This document shows, one piece after another, positions 13,713 to 24,680 of a stretch of DNA of 64,000 bases. The translations under genes and the position numbers were made by a program. The DNA comes from Allacma fusca (taxonomy: Eukaryota > Arthropoda > Collembola > Symphypleona > Sminthuridae), in the NCBI GenBank assembly GCA_947179485.1, contig OX359247.1:62221131-62285130 (forward strand), written 5' to 3'. Numbering within the stretch: position 1 is the stretch's first letter; the number at the start of each line of letters is the position of its first letter. The notes under the pieces were generated by a model. It searched no databases. It worked only from the letters and a program-made list of their open reading frames with translations, and was not told the DNA's origin.

Positions 13713-14057
13713 TTAACTAGTTGCTGGATCATCATAACTTTCGTAAGAACTTTCTGTTGGTAGTGAATGAATGGTGTTGGCAATATTCGCAGTGACAGTG
13801 GTGGTTGCAGGAGTGGTGCTTGTTGTTGACATGGTGGTTGTTGTAGGAGTGGTGCTTGTTGTTGTAGTGGTTGCTGAAGTGGTGGTTGTATTTGTGACCA
13901 TGGTCCTATTATTACTATGAAGTCCAGTTGAAAGTCTATCATTTGTGACATCCTGTTTGGACGCATCTATTACAAAGTAAGCGGTTGTTCCAGCAAGGAT
14001 TCCCACCGTTGCTAAAGCCGCTAGCACTTTTATCACCACCGTTTGTTTCACTTCCAT
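13713..14057 (-). CDS. Small Thr-rich single-span membrane protein (mucin-like)
   Basis: Reading from the ATG at 14057 gives 114 residues. There is a short N-terminus (MEVKQ), a membrane anchor at about residues 6-31, then a long Thr/Ser/Pro stretch at about 51-89 suited to heavy O-glycosylation, and an acidic end (SSYESYDDPATS). An acceptor-like sequence (AG at 14073-14072) lies just before the ATG. A strong donor, GTAAGTATT, lies on the same strand near 14390, so a 5' UTR intron of about 0.3 kb is plausible. The type II topology and extracellular mucin stretch are inference. Low-complexity sequence can make chance frames look coding, but the clean anchor plus splice signals argue for a real gene. 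No specific family recognised. Confidence 0.5.
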   Translation of the reverse strand: MEVKQTVVIKVLAALATVGILAGTTAYFVIDASKQDVTNDRLSTGLHSNNRTMVTNTTTTSATTTTTSTTPTTTTMSTTSTTPATTTVTANIANTIHSLPTESSYESYDDPATS

Positions 14058-14605
14058 TCTTCCTCGTCCAGCTGAACATTCGTTAATATTTGCGGTTGTA
14101 TTGTCACCAGCCGACGGGAAACTATCCACCAGAAAAAAAACATTAATTTGTTTCAAACCAATACAAAAAGCCACAATATTCAAAATTTCACATCGAATTC
14201 CATGAAGTATACTGTAATTTGTAAAATTGTAATAATTTTGTATAATTATATTAATAAAATAAATTATTGTGCTCCAGATTATTTCCCTCCCCAATGTTTG
14301 TATGATCGAAGGTACAAAATATTCAGATTCATGTTGGAGGAAATTTTCTTTCAGATTTTCTAAAATTGATTGACCTAGGTCAATACTTACGTTTTTGTAT
14401 GTATCTACGTATAGGGCTGAAGAAGTTGAAGCAAAGTTCGGATATTTTATTACCCCCTAAACTGTTTTCAAAACTTGTGTGATAACGTTCTGTAATTTTA
14501 GCAAACTTTGGAGGCTGTTCAGGATACTGTATTTATATCATAACAGCCAAACAAGAATGGTAGTTATTACAGGAACAATATAACAATAATTTGAATTTTA
14601 ATTAG

Positions 14606-14738
14606 GGGCTATAATGTAGCAGTGGGACTAGCAGGTGCACTGTACAGTCTTGTAATAATATTCCGCTGTGTAACTACCAAACAGAGTGCTATGAAACAAG
14701 AGCTCAATGAATTAATGCAATCGTACTATTCGAGTTAG
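14606..14738 (+). CDS. Possible terminal exon: membrane span plus cytoplasmic tail
   Basis: After an AG acceptor at 14604-14605 there is a short frame ending in TAG at 14736. It encodes about 43 residues: a hydrophobic span (YNVAVGLAGALYSLVIIF) followed by a polar tail (TKQSAMKQELNELMQ). The composition looks coding and the layout fits the last exon of a small membrane protein. I could not find upstream exons with confidence, so it could be chance. Confidence 0.25.
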
Positions 14739-15831
14739 GGCAGTTAAAGGATTTGAAGCTGATGTTTTTCTTCTCTCGGATTTTGTCCTTTATTCACTTA
14801 TGACACTTATGACTCGCCGTGAAAATAAACTGCGTGGTGTGTGCAGTTTTAATTCTGCAGAAATGTCGTCTACAGGGTGTCAAAACATTTATGACTTGAA
14901 CCTCAATTGAAGATCCTTAAAATACATAATTATCTAAATGTAAATATATGGAAGTGAACCAGCCAATAAATGTTTAGATTTGTGATCAATTCGTAGCAAA
15001 TTTTCTAGTTCCCTTTATTGAACTCAGAATAAGCCAAAATTTGAGGGGAAAGTATTAGAAAATAACTCGGATGATGAATGATAATTTCTGTCAAATTTAG
15101 TCTGTTCAACATTTCACATTATTTCATATAGGAGGAGCCTAAATAGTAATTATTTCTTGCCACCTCGTATGCAAATGTAAAATCACTTTGTTAATGACTT
15201 TCAGTTTGTATGAAAAAAAAACTAAGACAAAGTAACCGCATTAGAATCTAAATGTAACAGCTCTTTTAGTAAGATTATAACAAGAAAGAGTAAAACAATT
15301 TTTTCCGTGGTAGTGTGGCTAGTTCTTGTAAAATGTTTCGTCGTTCCTGCAAAAAAAAAACCACAGTGTAATATGTAGCAGGAAACAACTTTAGAGGAAA
15401 TGCTTCACTTTCCATTGAACGTGTTTAGACAAGGAGGCATATTTATGTCCTTAAGTATTTGTACTATCTATGCAGTAAACTTATAGCCCCAAAATCGTCC
15501 ACGTATTTTTATGAGCCCGCGACCTTCAACCATCCCAACTTCCGCCGATAGACCCTTCCTTCACACTCATACTTGCCATTCATCTAATTGGTTAAGATTA
15601 GGAGAGTGGATTTGTAAGTAAACTTTATTTTGCTCAGCATTCCTCTAAAGTGCATAAAAATAGTTGTGAAAAATTGCATGAATAATCGACTTGTTAGTTT
15701 TATTGAGTAACTTTTCTTGTAATATTTACATATTGCTGAACGCATTAAAATTGTAACAAGTATTTATTATTGTGCAAACAGGCACGTCAAATAATTTAGT
15801 TCCTGATAATTTTAAAAGTAAGATTTTAAAT

Positions 15832-16044
15832 ATGTATTTTTTCCCAGATTTATTTAATAAAATAGCATTTGGCATTTTGTTCACATCAACTTTGTCGATA
15901 GCACTCCTTTTCTTACAAATTTCGTGTCTTTTGTTGACATTAAAAATGTCTAATCGCCGGTTTTCTCAGCCCCATCATTCCAACCCTACATCCATTGTAA
16001 TTCACACCAAACTGTATAGTAATCATGTAGTATTACAGAGTTAA
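15832..16044 (+). CDS. Possible small membrane protein or terminal exon
   Basis: An ATG at 15832 opens 70 codons with one long hydrophobic segment (about residues 11-37) and then a basic, His/Ser-rich tail. An AG acceptor lies upstream near 15780. The shape recalls the last span and tail of a multi-span protein, but no partner exons were found and no family is recognised. Confidence 0.2.
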   Translation: MYFFPDLFNKIAFGILFTSTLSIALLFLQISCLLLTLKMSNRRFSQPHHSNPTSIVIHTKLYSNHVVLQS

Positions 16045-17690
16045 ATATTACCTCATCTCCCAACCAGCCCACATCAGGGAGCTGCTTAGAAAATATTTAA
16101 TTCGTCTATAGTTTGAAGCAAATTAAATTCCCGAGTTTATATATAATTTTTGGATCACAGGGGTCAGAAATGTGAAGCAAAGTATGATATGGAGAAGTCT
16201 TATTTAAAGTGTTTCTTAATGAATATTACGTATATTGATGCTATAGACTTGAAGCATTGAAGGAACATTGCGATGAATGAAATTCTGATGTTCTTGTGTT
16301 TGTCACTTCTTGAATTTGCAATTTGTTGATTTGCCTTCCTAATAAGTATCCTCCCGAACCAAAATGAAAAAGGTCTCGTTAAAACAAATGACCAATTTTA
16401 TGTTATAATTATGTGCAATTATTATGACTTTTAATTCAGACGAAGCATTAATGAAATTACAAAAACTAGTTGTGCTAATTAATACAACTTTGAAATAAAT
16501 ACTATCTTCAGCTGCTTCTCTCGTGTGTAATAACTCATGCGGTCAGCTACAGGATGTGGATGAGCTGTGCTTCACATCCATATCTATCAAACGGGATAAA
16601 TTTTGCAAACTTACAATTAGCAGGAAATGAAAACTGCTTCTTGAATCTCTAAGTATGTACATGTTTGTGTATATGACAGAATTCTTGGAATACACCTCAA
16701 GCCACCGTTCATTGCAAAATGCTTACCTCAAACTGTAATACTGGTTTGAGCTTGCTTCCATTCTAACGCTTACTATAGTCAAAAATCCCTGTAACGAATG
16801 GCTATATCAGCTATTATTTATATAATTGAATGTTTTGGCTGTCCTAATAAATCATTCAAACGTAATGCTTATGAAATTGTATATACCGGATAAAAAATGA
16901 AAGTTCCCAGGGAATCCGTGTTATACTGACAATGAGTTTGTAAACTGTTCTCAATTGGAAGGGATTTTTTCTTACTGGATTTTTTACCCTTGACCGCTCA
17001 AATATGACAACCTTTGCAGGGACTTTCCGGAGGAGAAGATGGATTACAATTCTCGGCACATCCATTGGTGAAAGCTGGTATGATCATAAATGCCTTTCTT
17101 TACAAGTGATATTTCATAAGGGACAAAATTTTCGGGTTCCCTGACTGAGCATCCCTTGTAGCTAGAGAGAGAGAGAGAGCACCGTGTACGTTTTGTCCCT
17201 TTACGCATCTATATAATATTGCCGATGTAGGAATTAGATTTTGGTTGATAAATACATTTTATACACACTTCCAGATGTTAGATAGTTAAATTGGAATGGA
17301 TAATTTCGGATTGCATAATATAATGTTACTTTATTATAAGCTAATTTCAGAATGGCTGTCAGTTCATTTAAACCAAAGCAACTATTACATTAAGTTTTAC
17401 GGAGTTTTATACAAAAATTATTATTGGACAGCCTCGGCTCGTCCACCCCTACATTTTGCATATCTACATAATAATATCTATACCAATGAAATTTTTGCCG
17501 GCCGGTTATATTTTGCAAATGCACATAACATTAGAATTAGATAATTAAATACTAGGCGTGTACATTTAATATTCATATTGCACAACTTACAACATGCACT
17601 GCATTGTAGAGGAATGAATTCACTGCTACGTGGTCGTCTGTTAGAAATCAAGGTATGACAATCTTAACCTCCATTGGTAAAAGGAGTTTT
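16045..17690. other. Intergenic stretch, no gene recognised
   Basis: AT-rich DNA with a short (GA)n run at about 17163-17180. Open frames at 16.9 kb (minus) and 17.3 kb (plus) show no domain. Nothing else is supported. Confidence 0.5.
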
Positions 17691-17699
17691 TCAGCTACA

Positions 17700-18045
17700 A
17701 AATTTTTCCTGCGAACAATTCAAGATGATGATGCAATTGTCGCGTTACCTGTGTCATAATGTCATTAACCGAAGTTATCCACCATTTTAATATAATAATC
17801 TGGTCCGTTGTCATCAACTCTCCAAATCCGGGATGCTTTAGAGAATTTGTCCGCTCCATTCCATTGAAGGTTGTTTACTACATTAGGAGCTCTATTAAGC
17901 GCACCAAACACATTAAAATGAGGAATACAGAGTATGTAACGTTTATTTAGCATTCCTCGAATATTTCCCGAAGAGAAGTACTACTTTCTTTATCAAAATT
18001 GTTCGGTGAAGCAGATTCCGTTGTGCATTTGTAACATGAACTTCC
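17700..18045 (-). pseudogene. Decayed last exon of the S10 carboxypeptidase-like family
   Basis: On the minus strand a 62-codon frame (17953-17765) aligns with the last exon of the intact gene at 25940-26476. Matching blocks are LNKRY versus LNKGY, PHFNVF versus PQFNIF, NLQWNGADKFSKA versus KLKWNGADNYAKA, and DNFG versus DNFA. A separate frame near 18040 begins KEVH, the same four residues as the intact gene at 320-323. After DNFG come stop codons and then a weak GNATIA match to AGNYAI. At least one frameshift and several stops are visible, so this is a relic. It keeps Asn at the catalytic-Asp position, so it derives from the already inactive lineage. It is probably the 3' end of the inverted pseudogene copy whose first exon lies at 22.1-22.4 kb; middle exons were not found. 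Confidence 0.75.
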
Positions 18046-18099
18046 TTTAAAACCACAAAATTCCGTGACTAGATAATGTCAGCTGGTGGTTCATAATAG

Positions 18100-18470
18100 T
18101 GATGCCAATTGTCTGGCCTGATCCAGCTTTTATGAAACTGGTATGGTCCGGCCAAAGCTCAGACCAGGCCATTTGTCTGGTCCAGTTTTTCGGACCAGGC
18201 CTGTCAACAAGAGCAATTAAATACTCACATTTTATCCAGTGAAATTCGTATTTTATCACCAGAAATGACATTTTTAATTTGTTCCACCGGCTTTCGTTAA
18301 CTCCTACATTTTTATTTTGCGTACTTGTAGGACCATGGTCCTGTGGTCTGGTCTGGTCCTGAAGCTTATTGACCAATTGTATCTGGTCTGGTCGAAGAGT
18401 TGGATCATACCGGACCAGACCAATAACGGACCATTGTAACTGGTCTGGACCAGACCATTGGTATCCCGAT
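18100..18470. mobile_element. MITE, GATGCCAATGGTCTGG family, copy A
   Basis: Starts TGATGCCAATTGTCTGG and ends CAGACCATTGGTATC, an imperfect terminal inverted repeat. The interior is rich in GGTCTGGTCC and its complement. The middle (about 18220-18340) aligns with the same part of copies at 35333-35740 and 51980-52313, all in one orientation. No coding capacity. Confidence 0.65.
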
Positions 18471-21400
18471 ACCGAGTCGTTATAGTTCTGTTGAAACCCA
18501 GTAAATTTATCAGTTCCAAAGAATTTGAATGAACGGACTAAAAAGTCTCAAAACTGAGGTTTTACACACATATGCATTACAATTTGCTTATGTGTAAACT
18601 GTAAACATGTTATCTTTTCAATGAATTCCTTACCAAATAAGGGATGTCTAATTTTGTCATTGGATTTAGCAAGCTTAATCACTTCCTGCTGGTTACAGTG
18701 TGTCTTTTATGTCAATATTAATATTAGTAGCATCTTGTCAAATACGTATCCACGCTGTTGGAGTGTATTTTAATTTAACTCGGTAAAACTGGGATCGCTT
18801 TCACTAGTTTGGCAACGAACTAGCAGCGTTTGAATAAAAAAATTCCAGCGGCACCACCAATAAGTTAGTGAATGTACCACTTTTATGCCACTTGAATTAC
18901 GAACCGCAAAATTCACAGAAATCACTAGGAATATTCTTACAAAGTATTTCTCCGCCGTCTCACACGGTAAAGGTCACTTCAAATTACACGTGTAAAATTT
19001 TTGAAGCAATTATTGATATTTATTGGTAACTCTTATCTTCTCTCAAGTTTCAAGTATTTTTCTAATTTCATTAGAAAAATACAAGGCAATTCATGTTACC
19101 CAAATAAACTGAAACGCCCGTCTTTACTTGCTTTGTGATCACTCACTGAATTGGTGGAGTTACGCCAATAAATAATACAAGAGTGGAGGTAATTATATCG
19201 CATCAAAAATCATCATCATCAAATACAGATCGAACCATCTGTCCAATTTATTTGTTTTGACAACACAATATAATGAACATGTGTAGGGGATAATAATATA
19301 AATTACGTTATATTATAACAATATTTAAAAATTCTCTCTGTACAATGTACACATCCTGCATACGTGCACTTTATACTTAATTACATATTAGGGTAAGTGT
19401 GAATGTGTAAATGTAAATTGTATTTGAAGTAAAGAAAAGTTTGTACTGCTCTTGAGTATGTGAAACATGAAGAAATTCCTTGTAATTCAAATAATGATTT
19501 CCCATTGAAATTAGGTTTCCATGAAAAAAACGCATGCTTTCCCATGGAGCTTATTGATTTCAGCAACAAATTGAGTCAGTTATAACATGAGCATAACAAC
19601 ATTTTGGAGACTGTCTATCGGTCTGTCCGCTTATATATTATGCCCATACGTTTTATTATTATCGTTGATTCTAAACCCTAGCTTAATTCACCTTCTGAAA
19701 CTTTTGATGGATATCAGTTACTACGAAGTTAACGTAATTATAAGTACATACACATACATAACCTGAATTGCGTAGAGGATGAGAACATTCATATTGTAAG
19801 AGAGGCATGGGTGGCGTTGGCTGTATAATGTGTAAAGTAAATACCCTAATTTATGTATGACAAACTGAGGTAGATTAAGTAAACACACTTCCTCCAAGGT
19901 TAAGTTTTCCTTTGTAGGTTACTGCAAAACGTAAATGAGTCTGCGATTGACTCTCCTCCGAACAGGAATAAAAAACTATTTTACAGAAGAGACAACACAT
20001 ACAATTAGCCTTACATGCTCATTTATTAAATGCATATCCTAACTCTCCTGAGAGGGCATAAAAGAATTCAGTACATACACTACAATTGTCTCAGTCCAGG
20101 TATTTCCAGGAACTTTACTTCGGAAATTCATGAGAACAAAATTAGTTGTGCATTGTAGCTTACGGTTACGTCAGTGGTTCTCTCAAAATCAGTACTGGCA
20201 TATGTATTTCTGAATTTTTTTCCCAAATTACAAGAAATGTTATGGGAATTGAGATTTCACTCACAATTTATTCTTTCCCACATCTTCATCACTCACTTCT
20301 AATACGCACTGTATCTACCTGAAAATCTTGAAATACTCGATCTCCAGTATGATATTACCTCGAACCGACGATCGCAAGTTTGAGGATATGTATTTCGTGC
20401 AGTTTTTACATTTACTTGTAATCAATTTTTTTTCTCAGACCACATTACATAATTGTTGCAATAGTAATCAGGGTTGAACAACTGAAAATGCCTGGAAAAT
20501 GTGTTATTCTGAAAATTTCCCGCATTGTAGGCATTTTCGGTAGACATTTACGGCATATTGGGCATTTTTCCAGAAACATATACGCTATGACCATTATTGC
20601 TTCTTTAGCATACATACAAAAGGGAGTTTTTCATAGCATAATCAAACCCATCCAGTTTTATAAAATTTTATTGATGATTTTTAAATCCTATTTCTAATTC
20701 GCCTAATTCGTTACTTATGGCCAGTGGTTTGAATAATTAAGTCTTCAAGGATTTCAATCATCCTTAAAACAATTTAAACACAATGAAGTTTCAAACATTC
20801 AACGCTTTATATTAAAAAAAACTTTGGGGTTTGGAAAGAACGTTTTGGAAGTACCTGGAAAAGTTTCCAATTTGAAAATGGCTTGAAAAAATAGAAAATA
20901 ATCGCTAGGTGATTTTACAGTTTCATGAGGTACATAAGATGCAGTGGTTATAAAATATATCAAAACTTGGGAGTTTGTGCAGAAAATTTTGTGTCAACTT
21001 GAAAATTGCATTTCATCAGCCCTGGAAAATATTTTAATCGTAGGAACCACGAATATGTTTGCTCCCGAAGTCTAAATAATTAGAGACATTGTGTGCAAAC
21101 GAATTCTTACAATATAAATAAAATATAATTATTGTGTTTTCATAAAGTTGTCTATATCAACTTGCAACATACTGCTTTGAGATTTACTATGCAAAATTAG
21201 TAAGTAGCTAAAGCCACATATCGAAACAATTTGAGCGAATTTACCGAAAATACCTACCCTGCATTTCAATTTAGCAGCCCTGTTAGTAATATCTTTTTAT
21301 AAGGGTTAAAATTCGCAATACTAGAAAGGTCGGTGGAACTTCAATCGGAACATTTTCTGGGGCAATGATCCTTCTGTAAAATTGACATGATGAAAAAAGC

Positions 21401-22124
21401 TTGCAATACAAACTTTCAGCACAAAATAACGCCTTTACAAATATGTGATTTGTAGTACACAAAAACTAATCACTTGTCGTAAATACACCGAAATGCCATT
21501 AGGAGTCAAGAGTAAAAAAAACAAGACTTGCAAACTGATTTGACCACCCGTAAAATCCGATTAAATCTCAGGTTAAATTGCACTGGCAAGTAACTAGAGA
21601 GTTAAAATCAATTTAAACCCGTGCCATGTAATAAATTTGTTTTATTATGCCAGTATATTGCTCATCTGCCAATAAATTATTTTTTTGCTTAAATACAGTA
21701 AATCCAAACTGATATTGCTTTAACATGTGGCGTGTTACACGTATGGAGAATACATTCCATGTATGTACATACTTTGATGGGATACGGGGGCGGATTGCCC
21801 TTCAAAAGCGGTGGGAATGCTTTACTATCTGTATTTAAAAGTGATTTCCCAAAGCAAAACTCTATTTACCGATTTTTTGTTCAACAAGTGCACTTTTAAC
21901 AGCATTGAAAATGCGAGTAGAAGCCCCCTACGTATTCACTGTTGGATAAGTTCAATAAAAAGCTAACATATCCCAAAGAGCAAAATAGCATGTTCCCTTA
22001 TTCTTATCGCTAGTTTATCCCCGAATGTAAAAACTTCGCTGGAATAAAGTAGCTAACTTCATTGGTCCATTTATTTGCTGCTACGTTTTGGATAGAACTG
22101 CGCCACTGCGCGCGCAAAATTATT
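18471..22124. other. Spacer between pseudogene exons, no gene recognised
   Basis: If the relics at 17.7-18.0 kb and 22.1-22.4 kb are the two ends of one inverted carboxypeptidase pseudogene, this 3.7 kb should hold its middle exons. I compared it by eye with exons 2-4 of the intact gene and saw no convincing match. It is otherwise AT-rich and featureless. Confidence 0.4.
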
Positions 22125-22391
22125 TGCTCTCGAATATTAATTATCTGAGCGGGAAAAAATCAAATAAATTGGAATCGGTTTGGTTATAAATGGTCAGATA
22201 ACTACTACTTTTCGATTTTTTTAGCTTTTGATATTGGAAAGCTTCATGTTGTCTTCAGCTTGGGCTCTGGCTTTGTCAAGCTCTCCATTCTTGATGAAAG
22301 TGGTTAGGAACAATTCACCCTCAGCTGGCGCACACGAAATTGTACTTATGCCTAGGAATGCTGTCACGAGTAGAATTTGAGGGATTTTCAT
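22125..22391 (-). pseudogene. Inverted pseudogene copy of carboxypeptidase-like exon 1
   Basis: On the minus strand from the ATG at 22391 the product is almost identical to exon 1 of the intact gene at 24413: same signal peptide (one change, S to T) and the same ELFLTTFIKNGELDKA block. The frame ends at a TAA (22223-22221) where the intact gene reads KSEKE. Nucleotide similarity continues past that stop to the position of the intact exon's end, with further in-frame stops. The exon is therefore dead although its first 56 codons look healthy. It forms the gene end of an inverted duplication that also includes the upstream region. Confidence 0.85.
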
Positions 22392-22438
22392 TTTGAATGG
22401 CAACGTTTCAACTGGCTTGTTGCTATTAGGGATCGTCC

Positions 22439-23203
22439 ATAAATGATGTCATGCCAAAAATCATAAAAATCCCACCCACTGATACTAGTGTCATTAAGCC
22501 GTCATTTCTGGCGTTAGTGATGGACCCACCCTCATAATGACGTCACTCTCCCCAAGCACAGAAATCAACCACGTATGTTCTCAAACATTTGTGGTTAAAA
22601 CGTCCGAAAATCAGCACCTCAATCAAAAGCCTCGGTAAATCAGTGGTCGGATTTTTGTTAATTTTCCTGAAAGATCATTTTTGAATGTCACTGCTGAATT
22701 TTATGTCCCTGCAGGGAGGTCCTCAACGATTTCAAGAATCCCTGCTGAAAAAAGGTCATCGATTTTCAAAATCCTTGTTAGCAAAATTAATTTCCCTACA
22801 AGACGGCAAACCCCTGCCAAATAAGCTTAACCAATCTAAAAACCCTTGTTTGCGTAACTTTCCCTGTAACAAGCCAATAAATTTGAAAATACCTGCAAAA
22901 AAATGTTAATTTTTAAATCCCTTTTAAATCAAATTTAAAAATTCCTGTTAGCAAAATACAATCCCTCCCAATTGAGATTTTCCTCGAGATATATGTTTTC
23001 CCTGGTATCACTCTTTGGCGGCGTGATAAAGCAATTATTTGAGCAGCAGATGTCGCATGGTTCCTTGTACCTCCTATTTCATTTAATCGTTGATGATGAT
23101 GTCATAATGAGCTTGTTAGACCTACTGACTGTATCATTCCAGCGTCAGAAAATTATGAAAGGACCCACTGATATATGGCATGACATCATTTATGGACGCT
23201 CCC
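22439..23203. mobile_element. 765-bp MITE, PIF/Harbinger-like, TSD TTA
   Basis: Terminal inverted repeats GGGA[T/G]CGTCCATAAATG at both ends, continuing to TGATGTCATGCCA. The target duplication is TTA at 22436-22438 and 23204-23206. The right arm of the inverted duplication, near 24375, lacks the element and reads straight through the site, so the boundaries are directly shown. Three-base TWA duplications are typical of PIF/Harbinger elements; that assignment is inference. No transposase is encoded. Confidence 0.85.
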
Positions 23204-24019
23204 TTAAAGAAAAGTTGATGTGACTGAGGACGGTATAGGGTTTCAGATCATTTATATATGGTACAAATATCACACATTTTCTGAGAAATCATTCTGGAAA
23301 ATTCTTTCAGCAAGGCAATTAACTTCCAGCTCTTCATTTACCTTTTTATGCTTCCACGTGATTCTATTGCCCTCAAATTTATGGAGCTTCTCACAGAACT
23401 TTGGACCGGTATGCAAAAGAATTAACGAAAATTAAAAAGTAATTATTACTGTGTAATTATGTCGATTAATTTAATTCATACCACCAGAAGCAGTAAATTG
23501 CTTTCCTTACTACTCTGTCGGCACAAAGGTTTCCTGTTAAAGCAGAGAATGGTTAGAATTAGAAGTTTCTGGATTCATATTTGATACAGTGCAGTGCACT
23601 CCCTTCAATTTTCCTGATGAAATCGCTGGGAACAACAAGGAAGGTTTCACTACTGTCCCAGAGATATTTTCTAAAATTTCGTTAGATGAGTAAAAACAAA
23701 TTTCCGATAAGAAACAAACTATTCTTATTTTCGAACAAAACTTCACATCATAATTCCACCATTATTATCTGTAATAGCAGCGTTCGACTTTTGTACGGAA
23801 ACACATGGGAACTTGAGTCTGAGCATAGAAAAAATATCCAAGTAACTTTTTTCATCAAGACAAAACCCTATTCAGACAAGTTTGCATTACCGAGATTAAA
23901 AATTTAAATTTTTGAAAACCAACTAGCCTTCGTCATCTGCGAGCGTTCATCTGCAGTAACAACTCCAAAATGAAATCAAACAAGAACAAAACTTAAATTA
24001 GATAACACATTTGGTGTGA

Positions 24020-24680
24020 ACTTCTGTGAGCTTTAACTAGTAAACCTTGTGTTGATAGAGTATCAAGGAAAGTAATCATTGCTTCTGATGGCAATCAAAT
24101 TAGATTCTAGATTACACAACATGCTTACACGATAATTCATGCTTAAAATTTTAGTTAATTGCCTCACAAACCGGTCCAAAGTTCTGTGAGAAACTCCATA
24201 AATTTGAGGGCAATACTGCAGGATCAAGTGGAAGCATAAAAAATAAATGAAGCTGGAAGTTAATTGCCTTGCTGAAAGAATTTTCCAGAAAGATTTCTCA
24301 GAAAATGTGTGGTATTTGTACTATATATAAATGACCTGACACCCTATACCGTCCTCAGTCATATCAACTTCTCCTTTGTAGCAACGAGTCAGTTGAAACG
24401 TTACCTTTTAAAATGAAAATCCCTCAAATTTTACTCGTGTCAGCATTCCTAGGCATAAGTACAATTTCGTGTGCGCCAGCTGAGGGTGAATTGTTCCTAA
24501 CCACTTTTATCAAGAATGGAGAGCTTGACAAAGCCAGAGCCCAAGCTGAAGATAACATGAAGCTTTCGAATATCAAAAGCGAAAAAGAAATCAAAAGTTA
24601 CAGCGGTTACCTGACCATTGATGAGAAGTCCAATTCGAATTTGTTTTTCTGGTTCTTTCCAGCTCAGGTAAGCGAATAGT
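24020..24680 (+). repeat. Right arm of inverted duplication (intact side)
   Basis: Partner of 22125-23547. It carries the upstream region and exon 1 of the intact carboxypeptidase-like gene. Since the pre-ATG region is duplicated with the gene, conserved blocks such as 24170-24370 are the best place to look for its promoter; no TATA or initiator was assigned with confidence. Confidence 0.8.

Larger units (their letters stand above)
22125..23547 (-). repeat. Left arm of inverted duplication (promoter plus exon 1)
   Basis: Reverse complement of about 24020-24680, interrupted by a 765-bp MITE at 22439-23203. Matching landmarks include the exon-1 region, the segment 23207-23410 versus 24170-24370, and the outer segment near 23490-23547 versus 24020-24080. 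Similarity fades toward the centre, leaving about 470 bp of unmatched spacer (23548-24019). Confidence 0.8.
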
